Source: Penium margaritaceum
Taxonomy: Eukaryota; Streptophyta; Zygnematophyceae; Desmidiales; Peniaceae
Direction: 5' to 3'
DNA length: 38,459 nucleotides
NCBI GenBank assembly: GCA_023375785.1
Contig: SZWC01004724.1
Coordinates: 126,093-164,551, forward strand
Part shown: piece by piece, positions 12,975-23,986 of the stretch
Layout: each line of letters starts with the position of its first letter
Position numbering within the stretch: the stretch's first letter is position 1
Translations under genes and position numbers: made by a program
The notes under the pieces: model-generated
Told to the model about the DNA's origin: nothing
What the model saw: only the letters and a program-made list of their open reading frames with translations
Databases searched by the model: none

Positions 12975-15270
12975 TGACCACTGTTTTTCTGACCACTGTG
13001 TTTCTGACCACTGTGTTTCTGACCACTGCGTTTCAGACCAGTTTGCCTCTGACCAGTGTGTTTCTTACCACTGTGTTTCTGACCACTGTTTTTCTGATCA
13101 CTGTGTTTCTGACCACTGTGTTTCTGACCACTGTGTTTCTGACCAGTGTGTTTCTGACCACTGTGTTTCTGACCAGTGTGTTTTTGACCACTGTGTCTCT
13201 GATAACTGTGTTTCTGACCATTGTGTTTCTGACCACTATTTTTCTGACCATTGTGATTCTGACCAGTGTGTTTCTGACCACTGTGTTGCTGACCACTGTG
13301 TTTCTGACCACTGTGTCTCTGACCACTGTGTTTCTGACCAGTGTGCCTCTGACCAGTGAGTTTCTGACCACTGTGTTTCTGAACATTGTGTTTCTGACCA
13401 CTGCGTTTCTGACCAGTGTGATTCTGACCAGTGTGTTTCTGACCAGTGTGTTTTTGACCACTGTGTTCCTGACCACTGTTTTTCTGCCCAGTGTGTTTCT
13501 GACCACTGTGTTTTTGACAAGTGTGTTTCAGACCAGTGTGTTTCTGACCACGGTGGTTCTGAATACTGTGTTTCTGACCAGTGTGTTTCTGACCACTGTG
13601 TTTCTAACCACAGTGTTTCTGACCAGTGTGCCTCTGACCAGTGTGTTTCTCACCACTGTGTTTCTGACCACAGTGTTTCTGACCACTGTTTTTGTGATCA
13701 CTGTGTTTCTGACCATTGTGTTTCTGACCACTGTGTTTCTGACCAGTGTGTTTCTAACCACTGTGTTTCTGACCAATGTGTTTCTGACCACTGTTTTTCT
13801 GACCAGTGTGTTTCTGACCACTGTGTTTCTGACCACTGTGTTTCTGATCAGTGTGTTTCTGACCACTGTGTTTCTAACCACTGTGTTTCTGACCACTGTG
13901 TTTCTGAACAATGTGTTTCTGACCACTGTGTTTCTAACCACTGTGTTTCTGACCACTGTGTTTCTGACCAGCGTGTTTCTGACCAGTGTGTTTCTGACCA
14001 CTGTGTTTCTGACCAATGTGTTTCTGACCAGTGTGTTTCTGACCACTGTGTGTCTGACGAGTGTGTCTCTAGCCACTGTGTTTTTTACCACCCTGTTTCT
14101 GACCAGTGTGTTTCTAATCTGTGAGATTCTGACCACTGTGTTTCTGACCACTGTGTTTCTGACCACGTTGTTTACGACAAGTGTGTTTCTGACCAGTGTG
14201 TTTCTGACCACTGTGTTTCTGACCACTGTGTTTATGACCACTGTGTTTCAGACCAGTGTGTTTCAGAGCACTGTGTTTCTAACCACTCTGTTTCTGACTA
14301 GTGTGTTTCTGACCACTCTTTTTGATCCGTGTGTTTCTGACAAAGGTGTTTCTAACCAGTGTGTTTCTGACCAGTGTGTTTCTGAAAAGTGTGTTTCTGA
14401 CCAGTGTGTTTCGGACCACTGTGTTACTGACCAATGTGTTTCTGACCACTATGTTTCTGACCACTGTGTTTCTGACCACTATGTTTCTGACCATTGTGTT
14501 TCTGACCACTATGTTTCTGACCACTGTGTTTCTGACCACTGTGTTTCTGACCACTGTGTTTCTGACCACTGTGTTTCTGACCAGTGTGTTTCTGACCAGT
14601 GTGTTTCTGACCACTGTGTTTCTGACCGCTGTGTTTCTGACCACTGTGTTTCTGACCACTGTGTTTCTGACCAGTGTGTTTCTGGCCACTGTGTTTCTGA
14701 CCAGTGTGTTTCTGACCACTGTGTTTCTGCCCGGTGTGTTTCTGATCGCTGTGTTTCTGACCACTGTGTTTCTGCCCAGTGTGTTTCTGACCACTGTGTT
14801 TCTGACCCCTGTGTTTCTGACCACTGTGTTTCTGACCACTGTGTTTCTGACCTCTGTGTTTCTGACCACTGTGTTCCTGACATCTGTGTTTCTAAGCAGT
14901 GTGTTTTTTACCACTGTGTTTCTGACCAATGTGTTTCTGACCAGTGTGTTTCTGACCAGTGTGTTTCTGACCACTCTGTTTCTTACCAGTGTGTTTATGA
15001 CCACTATGTTTCTGACCACTGTGTTTCTGACCACTGTGTTTCTGACCACTGTGTTTCTGACCACTGTGTTTCTGACCATTGTATTTCTGACCACTGTGTT
15101 TCTGACCAGCGGGTTTCTAAGCAGTGTTTTTCTGACCAATGTGTTTCTGACCACTGTGTTTCTGACAAGTGTGTTTCTGACCAGTGTGTTTCTGACCACT
15201 GTGTGTTGACCACTGTTTTTCGACGAGTGTGTTTCTGACCACTGTGTTTCTGATCAGTGTGTTTCTGACC
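12975..15270. repeat. Diverged 15-bp satellite
   Basis: Diverged units between the N gap and the 321-copy array. Alternating CACTATG and CACTGTG/CATTGTG units near 14450-14520 give a weak 30-bp pattern. Phase shifts occur near 14314 (CTCTTTTTGATCCGTG) and 15206-15228 (GTGTTGACCACTG, TTTTTCGACGAG). No gene seen. Confidence 0.93.
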
Positions 15271-18200
15271 AGTCTGTTTCTGACCAGTCTGTTTCTGACC
15301 AGTCTGTTTCTGACCAGTCTGTTTCTGACCAGTCTGTTTCTGACCAGTCTGTTTCTGACCAGTCTGTTTCTGACCAGTCTGTTTCTGACCAGTCTGTTTC
15401 TGACCAGTCTGTTTCTGACCAGTCTGTTTCTGACCAGTCTGTTTCTGACCAGTCTGTTTCTGACCAGTCTGTTTCTGACCAGTCTGTTTCTGACCAGTCT
15501 GTTTCTGACCAGTCTGTTTCTGACCAGTCTGTTTCTGACCAGTCTGTTTCTGACCAGTCTGTTTCTGACCAGTCTGTTTCTGACCAGTCTGTTTCTGACC
15601 AGTCTGTTTCTGACCAGTCTGTTTCTGACCAGTCTGTTTCTGACCAGTCTGTTTCTGACCAGTCTGTTTCTGACCAGTCTGTTTCTGACCAGTCTGTTTC
15701 TGACCAGTCTGTTTCTGACCAGTCTGTTTCTGACCAGTCTGTTTCTGACCAGTCTGTTTCTGACCAGTCTGTTTCTGACCAGTCTGTTTCTGACCAGTCT
15801 GTTTCTGACCAGTCTGTTTCTGACCAGTCTGTTTCTGACCAGTCTGTTTCTGACCAGTCTGTTTCTGACCAGTCTGTTTCTGACCAGTCTGTTTCTGACC
15901 AGTCTGTTTCTGACCAGTCTGTTTCTGACCAGTCTGTTTCTGACCAGTCTGTTTCTGACCAGTCTGTTTCTGACCAGTCTGTTTCTGACCAGTCTGTTTC
16001 TGACCAGTCTGTTTCTGACCAGTCTGTTTCTGACCAGTCTGTTTCTGACCAGTCTGTTTCTGACCAGTCTGTTTCTGACCAGTCTGTTTCTGACCAGTCT
16101 GTTTCTGACCAGTCTGTTTCTGACCAGTCTGTTTCTGACCAGTCTGTTTCTGACCAGTCTGTTTCTGACCAGTCTGTTTCTGACCAGTCTGTTTCTGACC
16201 AGTCTGTTTCTGACCAGTCTGTTTCTGACCAGTCTGTTTCTGACCAGTCTGTTTCTGACCAGTCTGTTTCTGACCAGTCTGTTTCTGACCAGTCTGTTTC
16301 TGACCAGTCTGTTTCTGACCAGTCTGTTTCTGACCAGTCTGTTTCTGACCAGTCTGTTTCTGACCAGTCTGTTTCTGACCAGTCTGTTTCTGACCAGTCT
16401 GTTTCTGACCAGTCTGTTTCTGACCAGTCTGTTTCTGACCAGTCTGTTTCTGACCAGTCTGTTTCTGACCAGTCTGTTTCTGACCAGTCTGTTTCTGACC
16501 AGTCTGTTTCTGACCAGTCTGTTTCTGACCAGTCTGTTTCTGACCAGTCTGTTTCTGACCAGTCTGTTTCTGACCAGTCTGTTTCTGACCAGTCTGTTTC
16601 TGACCAGTCTGTTTCTGACCAGTCTGTTTCTGACCAGTCTGTTTCTGACCAGTCTGTTTCTGACCAGTCTGTTTCTGACCAGTCTGTTTCTGACCAGTCT
16701 GTTTCTGACCAGTCTGTTTCTGACCAGTCTGTTTCTGACCAGTCTGTTTCTGACCAGTCTGTTTCTGACCAGTCTGTTTCTGACCAGTCTGTTTCTGACC
16801 AGTCTGTTTCTGACCAGTCTGTTTCTGACCAGTCTGTTTCTGACCAGTCTGTTTCTGACCAGTCTGTTTCTGACCAGTCTGTTTCTGACCAGTCTGTTTC
16901 TGACCAGTCTGTTTCTGACCAGTCTGTTTCTGACCAGTCTGTTTCTGACCAGTCTGTTTCTGACCAGTCTGTTTCTGACCAGTCTGTTTCTGACCAGTCT
17001 GTTTCTGACCAGTCTGTTTCTGACCAGTCTGTTTCTGACCAGTCTGTTTCTGACCAGTCTGTTTCTGACCAGTCTGTTTCTGACCAGTCTGTTTCTGACC
17101 AGTCTGTTTCTGACCAGTCTGTTTCTGACCAGTCTGTTTCTGACCAGTCTGTTTCTGACCAGTCTGTTTCTGACCAGTCTGTTTCTGACCAGTCTGTTTC
17201 TGACCAGTCTGTTTCTGACCAGTCTGTTTCTGACCAGTCTGTTTCTGACCAGTCTGTTTCTGACCAGTCTGTTTCTGACCAGTCTGTTTCTGACCAGTCT
17301 GTTTCTGACCAGTCTGTTTCTGACCAGTCTGTTTCTGACCAGTCTGTTTCTGACCAGTCTGTTTCTGACCAGTCTGTTTCTGACCAGTCTGTTTCTGACC
17401 AGTCTGTTTCTGACCAGTCTGTTTCTGACCAGTCTGTTTCTGACCAGTCTGTTTCTGACCAGTCTGTTTCTGACCAGTCTGTTTCTGACCAGTCTGTTTC
17501 TGACCAGTCTGTTTCTGACCAGTCTGTTTCTGACCAGTCTGTTTCTGACCAGTCTGTTTCTGACCAGTCTGTTTCTGACCAGTCTGTTTCTGACCAGTCT
17601 GTTTCTGACCAGTCTGTTTCTGACCAGTCTGTTTCTGACCAGTCTGTTTCTGACCAGTCTGTTTCTGACCAGTCTGTTTCTGACCAGTCTGTTTCTGACC
17701 AGTCTGTTTCTGACCAGTCTGTTTCTGACCAGTCTGTTTCTGACCAGTCTGTTTCTGACCAGTCTGTTTCTGACCAGTCTGTTTCTGACCAGTCTGTTTC
17801 TGACCAGTCTGTTTCTGACCAGTCTGTTTCTGACCAGTCTGTTTCTGACCAGTCTGTTTCTGACCAGTCTGTTTCTGACCAGTCTGTTTCTGACCAGTCT
17901 GTTTCTGACCAGTCTGTTTCTGACCAGTCTGTTTCTGACCAGTCTGTTTCTGACCAGTCTGTTTCTGACCAGTCTGTTTCTGACCAGTCTGTTTCTGACC
18001 AGTCTGTTTCTGACCAGTCTGTTTCTGACCAGTCTGTTTCTGACCAGTCTGTTTCTGACCAGTCTGTTTCTGACCAGTCTGTTTCTGACCAGTCTGTTTC
18101 TGACCAGTCTGTTTCTGACCAGTCTGTTTCTGACCAGTCTGTTTCTGACCAGTCTGTTTCTGACCAGTCTGTTTCTGACCAGTCTGTTTCTGACCAGTCT

Positions 18201-20085
18201 GTTTCTGACCAGTCTGTTTCTGACCAGTCTGTTTCTGACCAGTCTGTTTCTGACCAGTCTGTTTCTGACCAGTCTGTTTCTGACCAGTCTGTTTCTGACC
18301 AGTCTGTTTCTGACCAGTCTGTTTCTGACCAGTCTGTTTCTGACCAGTCTGTTTCTGACCAGTCTGTTTCTGACCAGTCTGTTTCTGACCAGTCTGTTTC
18401 TGACCAGTCTGTTTCTGACCAGTCTGTTTCTGACCAGTCTGTTTCTGACCAGTCTGTTTCTGACCAGTCTGTTTCTGACCAGTCTGTTTCTGACCAGTCT
18501 GTTTCTGACCAGTCTGTTTCTGACCAGTCTGTTTCTGACCAGTCTGTTTCTGACCAGTCTGTTTCTGACCAGTCTGTTTCTGACCAGTCTGTTTCTGACC
18601 AGTCTGTTTCTGACCAGTCTGTTTCTGACCAGTCTGTTTCTGACCAGTCTGTTTCTGACCAGTCTGTTTCTGACCAGTCTGTTTCTGACCAGTCTGTTTC
18701 TGACCAGTCTGTTTCTGACCAGTCTGTTTCTGACCAGTCTGTTTCTGACCAGTCTGTTTCTGACCAGTCTGTTTCTGACCAGTCTGTTTCTGACCAGTCT
18801 GTTTCTGACCAGTCTGTTTCTGACCAGTCTGTTTCTGACCAGTCTGTTTCTGACCAGTCTGTTTCTGACCAGTCTGTTTCTGACCAGTCTGTTTCTGACC
18901 AGTCTGTTTCTGACCAGTCTGTTTCTGACCAGTCTGTTTCTGACCAGTCTGTTTCTGACCAGTCTGTTTCTGACCAGTCTGTTTCTGACCAGTCTGTTTC
19001 TGACCAGTCTGTTTCTGACCAGTCTGTTTCTGACCAGTCTGTTTCTGACCAGTCTGTTTCTGACCAGTCTGTTTCTGACCAGTCTGTTTCTGACCAGTCT
19101 GTTTCTGACCAGTCTGTTTCTGACCAGTCTGTTTCTGACCAGTCTGTTTCTGACCAGTCTGTTTCTGACCAGTCTGTTTCTGACCAGTCTGTTTCTGACC
19201 AGTCTGTTTCTGACCAGTCTGTTTCTGACCAGTCTGTTTCTGACCAGTCTGTTTCTGACCAGTCTGTTTCTGACCAGTCTGTTTCTGACCAGTCTGTTTC
19301 TGACCAGTCTGTTTCTGACCAGTCTGTTTCTGACCAGTCTGTTTCTGACCAGTCTGTTTCTGACCAGTCTGTTTCTGACCAGTCTGTTTCTGACCAGTCT
19401 GTTTCTGACCAGTCTGTTTCTGACCAGTCTGTTTCTGACCAGTCTGTTTCTGACCAGTCTGTTTCTGACCAGTCTGTTTCTGACCAGTCTGTTTCTGACC
19501 AGTCTGTTTCTGACCAGTCTGTTTCTGACCAGTCTGTTTCTGACCAGTCTGTTTCTGACCAGTCTGTTTCTGACCAGTCTGTTTCTGACCAGTCTGTTTC
19601 TGACCAGTCTGTTTCTGACCAGTCTGTTTCTGACCAGTCTGTTTCTGACCAGTCTGTTTCTGACCAGTCTGTTTCTGACCAGTCTGTTTCTGACCAGTCT
19701 GTTTCTGACCAGTCTGTTTCTGACCAGTCTGTTTCTGACCAGTCTGTTTCTGACCAGTCTGTTTCTGACCAGTCTGTTTCTGACCAGTCTGTTTCTGACC
19801 AGTCTGTTTCTGACCAGTCTGTTTCTGACCAGTCTGTTTCTGACCAGTCTGTTTCTGACCAGTCTGTTTCTGACCAGTCTGTTTCTGACCAGTCTGTTTC
19901 TGACCAGTCTGTTTCTGACCAGTCTGTTTCTGACCAGTCTGTTTCTGACCAGTCTGTTTCTGACCAGTCTGTTTCTGACCAGTCTGTTTCTGACCAGTCT
20001 GTTTCTGACCAGTCTGTTTCTGACCAGTCTGTTTCTGACCAGTCTGTTTCTGACCAGTCTGTTTCTGACCAGTCTGTTTCTGACC
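15271..20085. repeat. Homogeneous 15-bp array, 321 identical copies
   Basis: The unit agtctgtttctgacc repeats 321 times over 4815 bp. I see no substitution or indel, and the translations of three different frames are uniform throughout, which would expose a base change. It differs from the consensus by C for G, giving CAGTCTG rather than CAGTGTG. The same variant occurs singly elsewhere, for example near 20221, 20446, 21001, 28076, 31091 and 34691, so one existing unit was amplified. Perfect identity over 4.8 kb means very recent expansion, strong homogenisation, or an array length set by the assembler. Confidence 0.97.
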
Positions 20086-21601
20086 ACTGTGTTTCTGACC
20101 ACTGTGTTTCTGACCACTTTGTTCCTGACCTGTGTGTTTCTAACCAGTGTGTTTTTGACCACTGTGTTTCTGACCACTGTCTTTCTGACCACTGTGTTTC
20201 TGACCAGTGTGTTTCTGACAAGTCTGTTTCTGACCACTGTGTTTCTGACCACTATGTTTCTGACCAGTGTGTTTCTGACCACTATGTTTCTGACCACTGT
20301 GTTTCTGACCATTGTATTTCTGACCACTGTGTTTCTGACCAGTGTGTTTCTAACCAGTGTATTTCTGACCACTGTGTTTCTGACAACTGTGTTTATGACT
20401 AGTGTTTTTCTGACCAGTGTGTTTCTGACCACTGTGTTTCTGACCAGTCTGTTTCTGATCAGTGTGTTTCTAACCAGTGTGTCTCTGACCACTGTGTTTC
20501 TGAACACTGTGTTTCGGACCACTGTTTTTCTGACAACTGTGTTTCTGACCACTGTGCTTCTGTCCACTGTGTTTCTGACCACCGTGTTCCTGACCACTGT
20601 GTTTCTGACCAATGTGTTTCTGACCACTGTGTTTCTGACCACTGTGTTTCTGACAACTGTGTTTCTGACCACTGTCTTTCTGACCAATGTGTTTCTGACC
20701 ACTGTGTTTCTGACCAGTGTGTTTCCGACCACTGTGATTATGACCACTGTGTTTCTGACCAGTGTGTTTCCGACCACTGTGTTTCAGACCAATGTGTTTC
20801 TGACCTGTGTGTTTCTGACCAGTGTCTTTCTGATCACTGTGTTTCTGACCAGTGTGTTCCTGACCACTGTGTTTTTGACCACTGTGTTTCTGACCACTGT
20901 GTTTCTGACCAGTGTGTATGTGACCAGTGTGTTTCTGACCACTGCGTTTCTCACCAGTGTGTTTCTGACCACTGTGTTTCTGACCAGTGTGTTTCAGACC
21001 AGTCTGTTTCTGACCATTGTGTTTCTAACCACTGTGTTTCGGACCACTGTTTTTCTGACCACTGTGTTTCTGACCAGTGTGTTTCTGACCACTGTGTTTC
21101 TGACCAGTGTGTTTCAGACCAGTCTGTTTCTGACCATTGTGTTTCTAACCACTGTGTTTCGGACCACTGTTTTTCTGACCACTGTGTTTCTGACCAGTGC
21201 GCTTCTGACCACTGTGTTTCTGATCAGTGTGTTTCTGACAAGTGTCTTTCTAACCACTGTGTTTCTAACCACTGTGTTTCTGACCACTGTGTTTCTGACC
21301 AGTGTCTTTCTGACCACTTTGTTTCTGACCAGTGTGTTTCTGACCACTGTGTTTCTGACCACTGTGTTTCTAACCACTGTGTTTCTGACCACTGTGTTTC
21401 TGACCAGTGTGTTTCTGACCACTGTGTTTCTGACCACTGTATTTCTGACCAGTGTGTTTCTGACCACTTTGTTTCCGACCACCGTGTTTCTGACCACTGT
21501 GTTTCTGACCACTGTGTTTCTGACCACTGTGTTTCTGACCAGTGTGTTTCTAACCAGTGTGTTTCTGACCACTGTGTTTCTGACCACTGTGTTTCTGACC
21601 A
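20086..21601. repeat. Diverged 15-bp satellite, left flank of the retrotransposon
   Basis: Diverged units ending abruptly at the LTR boundary. From about 20167 to 21360 the ordered rare variants (GACAAGTCTG, CACTATG, CATTGTATTT, TTTCTGATCAG, CTGAACACTG, TTTCGGACC, TTCTGTCCACTG, GTGTATGTGACC, TTTCAGACCAGTCTG, GTGCGCTTCTG) match 28021 to about 29290 on the other side of the element. The two flanks are therefore diverged duplicates. No gene seen. Confidence 0.93.
20953..21199. repeat. 120-bp tandem duplication (8 units)
   Basis: Sequence repeats at a lag of 120 bp. The bases at 21001-21060 and 21121-21180 are identical, including the TTTCAGACCAGTCTG, CATTGTG, TTTCTAACC and TTTCGG variants. The match is bounded by mismatches at 20952 and 21080. 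The homologous region right of the element (about 29030-29110) has this block only once. Confidence 0.92.
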
Positions 21602-21806
21602 NTGTTGATGCCGATGAACCTGTGTTTGAGGCCGTTGTAGGCTGTTGGTGAGAAGAGGAAACTGCTTCCCCTGTTCACGTTGGCTGTTGCAAGCAGATGT
21701 AGGCTGATGTAGGCTGATGTAGGCTGATGTCAGCTCCCAAGGTAGAAAGGTGCAGATGTGTTGCATTCCCCTCCTGCTGATGTTGCCCTGCAAACAGAGA
21801 AGTTGG

Positions 21807-21828
21807 GTGAGAGCGAAGGCGCTCTCAC
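21807..21828 (-). other. Hairpin in LTR R/U5 (8-bp stem)
   Basis: GTGAGAGC and GCTCTCAC form a perfect 8-bp inverted repeat around the loop GAAGGC. It lies downstream of the TATA box, so the element's RNA would contain it. The identical structure is in the other LTR at 27280-27301. Function is not known. Confidence 0.55.
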
Positions 21829-21895
21829 TGCTTGTGACCTTAGCGGTTGCGTGCGTGAAACTTCCCTAACCAGAGGAGTGGGCCCATAACCCTTT

Positions 21896-21913
21896 GTTAG
21901 CTACTGAGCTAAC
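21896..21913 (-). other. Hairpin in LTR R/U5 (7-bp stem)
   Basis: GTTAGCT and AGCTAAC form a perfect 7-bp stem with a 4-base loop. In the other LTR (27369-27386) one base at 27384 is changed, so one pair is lost. Confidence 0.45.
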
Positions 21914-22129
21914 CACCTCCGGCAGAGAAGCCGCGAAACCGAAAAGCTCACAAAGGTTCTTACACCTTCTTCCTTTGCAGGTATGTGTCATGCACCCCAA
22001 ACTTAATCAGGCATACACTTCACCTTCAAGAGTACTAACGCCTTAGCATTACATCTCAAGAAGAGCTCAAGTCGTCAATACGCAAGAGAGCATCAAGCAA
22101 GGGTTGATTGATCAGCATGCAAGACAAGT

Positions 22130-22139
22130 CCTTTTATAG
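22130..22139 (-). promoter_or_regulatory. TATA box in 3' LTR
   Basis: On the minus strand this reads CTATAAAAGG, a textbook TATA box, about 410 bp from the LTR start. Transcription would run leftwards, with initiation expected about 25-30 bp downstream near 22100. In the 5' LTR the matching site is TTATAGAAGG. Confidence 0.6.
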
Positions 22140-22547
22140 CTGTCTGTCCAGTCCTAGAACTCAAAAGCACATTCCTGGGAAGTGGCCTGAACCAGCCACG
22201 TCACCAATAGACTTGCACTGTGGGCTTGACACATAAGCATCCTAGTGTCAAGGTGACAGACCAACCATGTAGCGTCCAAGAAGCTACGGACTTTCTTTCT
22301 TGGAAGCTTCCACAGCAAACAAGATATGCATGGGGCCAGGATCGACCTCATGACCTCTCACTTGGCCAAATCAACAAAATGGCCAAGGTAACCACTCATC
22401 CACATGCTGTACTCACAGGTCATATCTCACAAGAGACAGAGCATAGTTGAGTCACACTACAACGGATCTAGGGGTCATACCTCCACAAGTGGCAGAGCAT
22501 TCCTGATCCGTCCTACAACACTGAACAAGGGGCATAAATATTCAACA

Positions 22548-22560
22548 AATCTCTCCCTTG
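22548..22560 (-). promoter_or_regulatory. Polypurine tract
   Basis: The minus strand directly upstream of the 3' LTR reads CAAGGGAGAGATT and then the LTR start TGTTGA. A purine run at this place primes plus-strand DNA synthesis in LTR retrotransposons. It lies about 22 bp after the pol stop codon. Confidence 0.7.
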
Positions 22561-22582
22561 CACCTTGCGTCAGTGACCATCA

Positions 22583-23986
22583 TCATTCGTCATCACTTGC
22601 GTTGACCATGCCAATACCTTGCCTGCCCGCCTGGTGGAGATCCTTGTCCAGTGGCTTTGTAAGCATGTCAGCCCGGTTGAGCTTGGTTTTGACATACTCG
22701 AGCTCCACTGTCTGCTTGTAGACCAAGTCTCGAGCGTAGTGGTAGCGGATCTTGATGTGCTTTGTACGCCTCAATAGGACGGGGTTCTTTGACATGTCAA
22801 TGGCGCTCATGTTGTCAATCTTGATGACCGTCGCCGTTGCTTGTGGTGCCTTCATCTCAGATAGCAAGCTTTGTAGCCACTGCATATCTTTACACACCTC
22901 AGCCAAGGCGATGTAGTCAGCTTCAGCTGTTGACAGAGAGACACATTCTTGCTTGCGACTTGCCCAACTGACTGCACCTCCATTCAACATACACACAAAG
23001 CCGGAGGTAGATTTTCTGTCATCAATATTCCCTCCCCAATCAGCATCAGTGTAGCACATGAGACGGAGTGATGCGGATCCAGCAATGCCTCCAAACTGGA
23101 GGCCTACGTGGTGCGTCCCCTGAAGGTAGCGCATGATGCGCTTCACGGCCTGCCAGTGAAGTGGACCAGGATTGGCCACAAACCGACTCACCTGCCCAAC
23201 AGCATGGGCTATATCTGGTCGGGTGGCGACCATGGCATACATCAAACTGCCCACCGCAGACTGATATGGGATGCCAAGCATGTCAGTTTTCTCCGCTTCG
23301 TTGGATGGGGACATGGAGGTGGAGAGTTTGCACTCCGAGCTCATGGGTGTGCTGGCAGGTTTGCAATCTGCCATGTCGTATCGTTTGAGGATGGAGTCGA
23401 TGTATTTTGTCTGGTTCAGGCTGATTGTACCTGCTGCTCTGTCGCGCTTGATGGCAATTCCAAGATAGAAGTCAAGAGGACCCATGTCCTTCATCTCGAA
23501 TCTGCTACTCAGCTGCCCCTTGAGATCGTCTAGCAGCTGCGTTGAAGAGGAGCATAGAATCAGGTCATCAACGTACAAGGCGACCAACATTGTCCCTTTG
23601 TCACTCTCATGCACGTACATGCTGGGATCATTGTCGCAGTGCATGAAGGACTCCTTGGCCATGAACGTGTCCATCTCCTGGTACCAAAGTCTTGGCGCTT
23701 GTTTTAGCCCATAGAGTGCCTTCACCAATCTGCACACCTTGCCCTCAGGAGCATCAACCCCCTCCGGAACCTCCATCAATACCTCCTTGTCAAGTTTGCC
23801 GTAAAGGAAGGCTGTCTTGACATCCATCTGGTGGACCTCCATGTTCTCGGCAGCAGCAATGGCGAGCATTGACCGGATGGAGGCAAACGTCACAACTGGA
23901 GCAAAGGTCTCATCGTACTCTGCGCCAGGCCGTTGGGAGAACCCCTTTGCTACCACCCGTGCCTTGTACTTGTCTATCTTGCCATC
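22583..23986 (-). CDS. Copia Pol C-terminal part: reverse transcriptase and RNase H
   Basis: This open frame encodes about 467 residues, from mid-RT to the natural end of Pol (C-terminus ...NASDDE, stop at 22583). It enters from the N gap at 23986, so no start codon belongs here. RT copies element RNA into DNA and RNase H removes the RNA strand. Visible RT motifs are QMDVKTAFLYG, YGLKQAPRLWY and the catalytic YVDD. RNase H follows with YTDADWGG, DDRKSTSGF, SWASRKQECVSLSTAEADY, a DNMSAI aspartate and RRTKHIKIRYH, closing with RADMLTKPL. These are the standard copia RNase H motifs with acidic catalytic residues in place. No internal stop or frameshift is seen. The first 544 bp duplicate 24465-25008 with one difference (C at 23918 against A at 24940, giving Glu versus Asp in the PGA-YDETFAP motif). 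Confidence 0.93.
   Translation of the reverse strand, partial: DGKIDKYKARVVAKGFSQRPGAEYDETFAPVVTFASIRSMLAIAAAENMEVHQMDVKTAFLYGKLDKEVLMEVPEGVDAPEGKVCRLVKALYGLKQAPRLWYQEMDTFMAKESFMHCDNDPSMYVHESDKGTMLVALYVDDLILCSSSTQLLDDLKGQLSSRFEMKDMGPLDFYLGIAIKRDRAAGTISLNQTKYIDSILKRYDMADCKPASTPMSSECKLSTSMSPSNEAEKTDMLGIPYQSAVGSLMYAMVATRPDIAHAVGQVSRFVANPGPLHWQAVKRIMRYLQGTHHVGLQFGGIAGSASLRLMCYTDADWGGNIDDRKSTSGFVCMLNGGAVSWASRKQECVSLSTAEADYIALAEVCKDMQWLQSLLSEMKAPQATATVIKIDNMSAIDMSKNPVLLRRTKHIKIRYHYARDLVYKQTVELEYVKTKLNRADMLTKPLDKDLHQAGRQGIGMVNASDDE

Larger units (their letters stand above)
21603..22547 (-). repeat. 3' LTR of the copia element (945 bp)
   Basis: Matches 27076-28020 over the full 945 bp without indels, with 16 substitutions by hand count. 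In element orientation it runs from TGTTGAATATT at 22547 to CATCAACA at 21603. It holds a TATA box at 22130-22139, which would put U3 at roughly 22547-22110 and R-U5 at roughly 22110-21603. Other visible structure: three direct 10-bp repeats (aggctgatgt) at 21701-21730, hairpins at 21807-21828 and 21896-21913, and a palindrome GGAAGCTTCC at 22302-22311 in U3. I did not find AATAAA. The adjoining base 21602 is N, exactly at the junction with satellite. Confidence 0.95.

Noticed and set aside
1..21601. Telomeric repeat array.
   Set aside because: The unit is 15 bp with TTTCTGACCA and has none of the G-rich strand pattern of telomerase-made repeats; internal divergence and higher-order structure are also unlike telomeres.
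21592..21601. TTTCTGACCA on both sides of the element as a 10-bp target-site duplication.
   Set aside because: It is part of the satellite unit and occurs every 15 bp, it is not flush with the left LTR edge (N between), and copia elements make 5-bp duplications.
15117..21651. Very long open frames (about 1,650 to 2,140 codons) over the satellite, on both strands.
   Set aside because: They follow from a 15-bp unit without stops in five frames. They overlap in several frames at once, are ended by random indels, and have no plausible start context, domain or codon signal.
21896..21930. tRNA-like A-box on the minus strand (TAGCTCAGTAGC) in the LTR.
   Set aside because: It is part of a perfect 7-bp inverted repeat, the last A-box base does not fit, no B-box (GGTTCGANTCC) follows at tRNA distance, and no cloverleaf can be drawn.
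22302..22311. Heat-shock element in U3 (GGAAGCTTCC, GAAnnTTC).
   Set aside because: Only two inverted nGAAn units are in register; the third is off by one base, and a 10-bp palindrome alone is weak evidence.
22154..22351. Small open frames of 60-105 codons in the LTRs and antisense to pol.
   Set aside because: They are in non-coding LTR or opposite strongly conserved pol codons, and none shows a recognisable domain.
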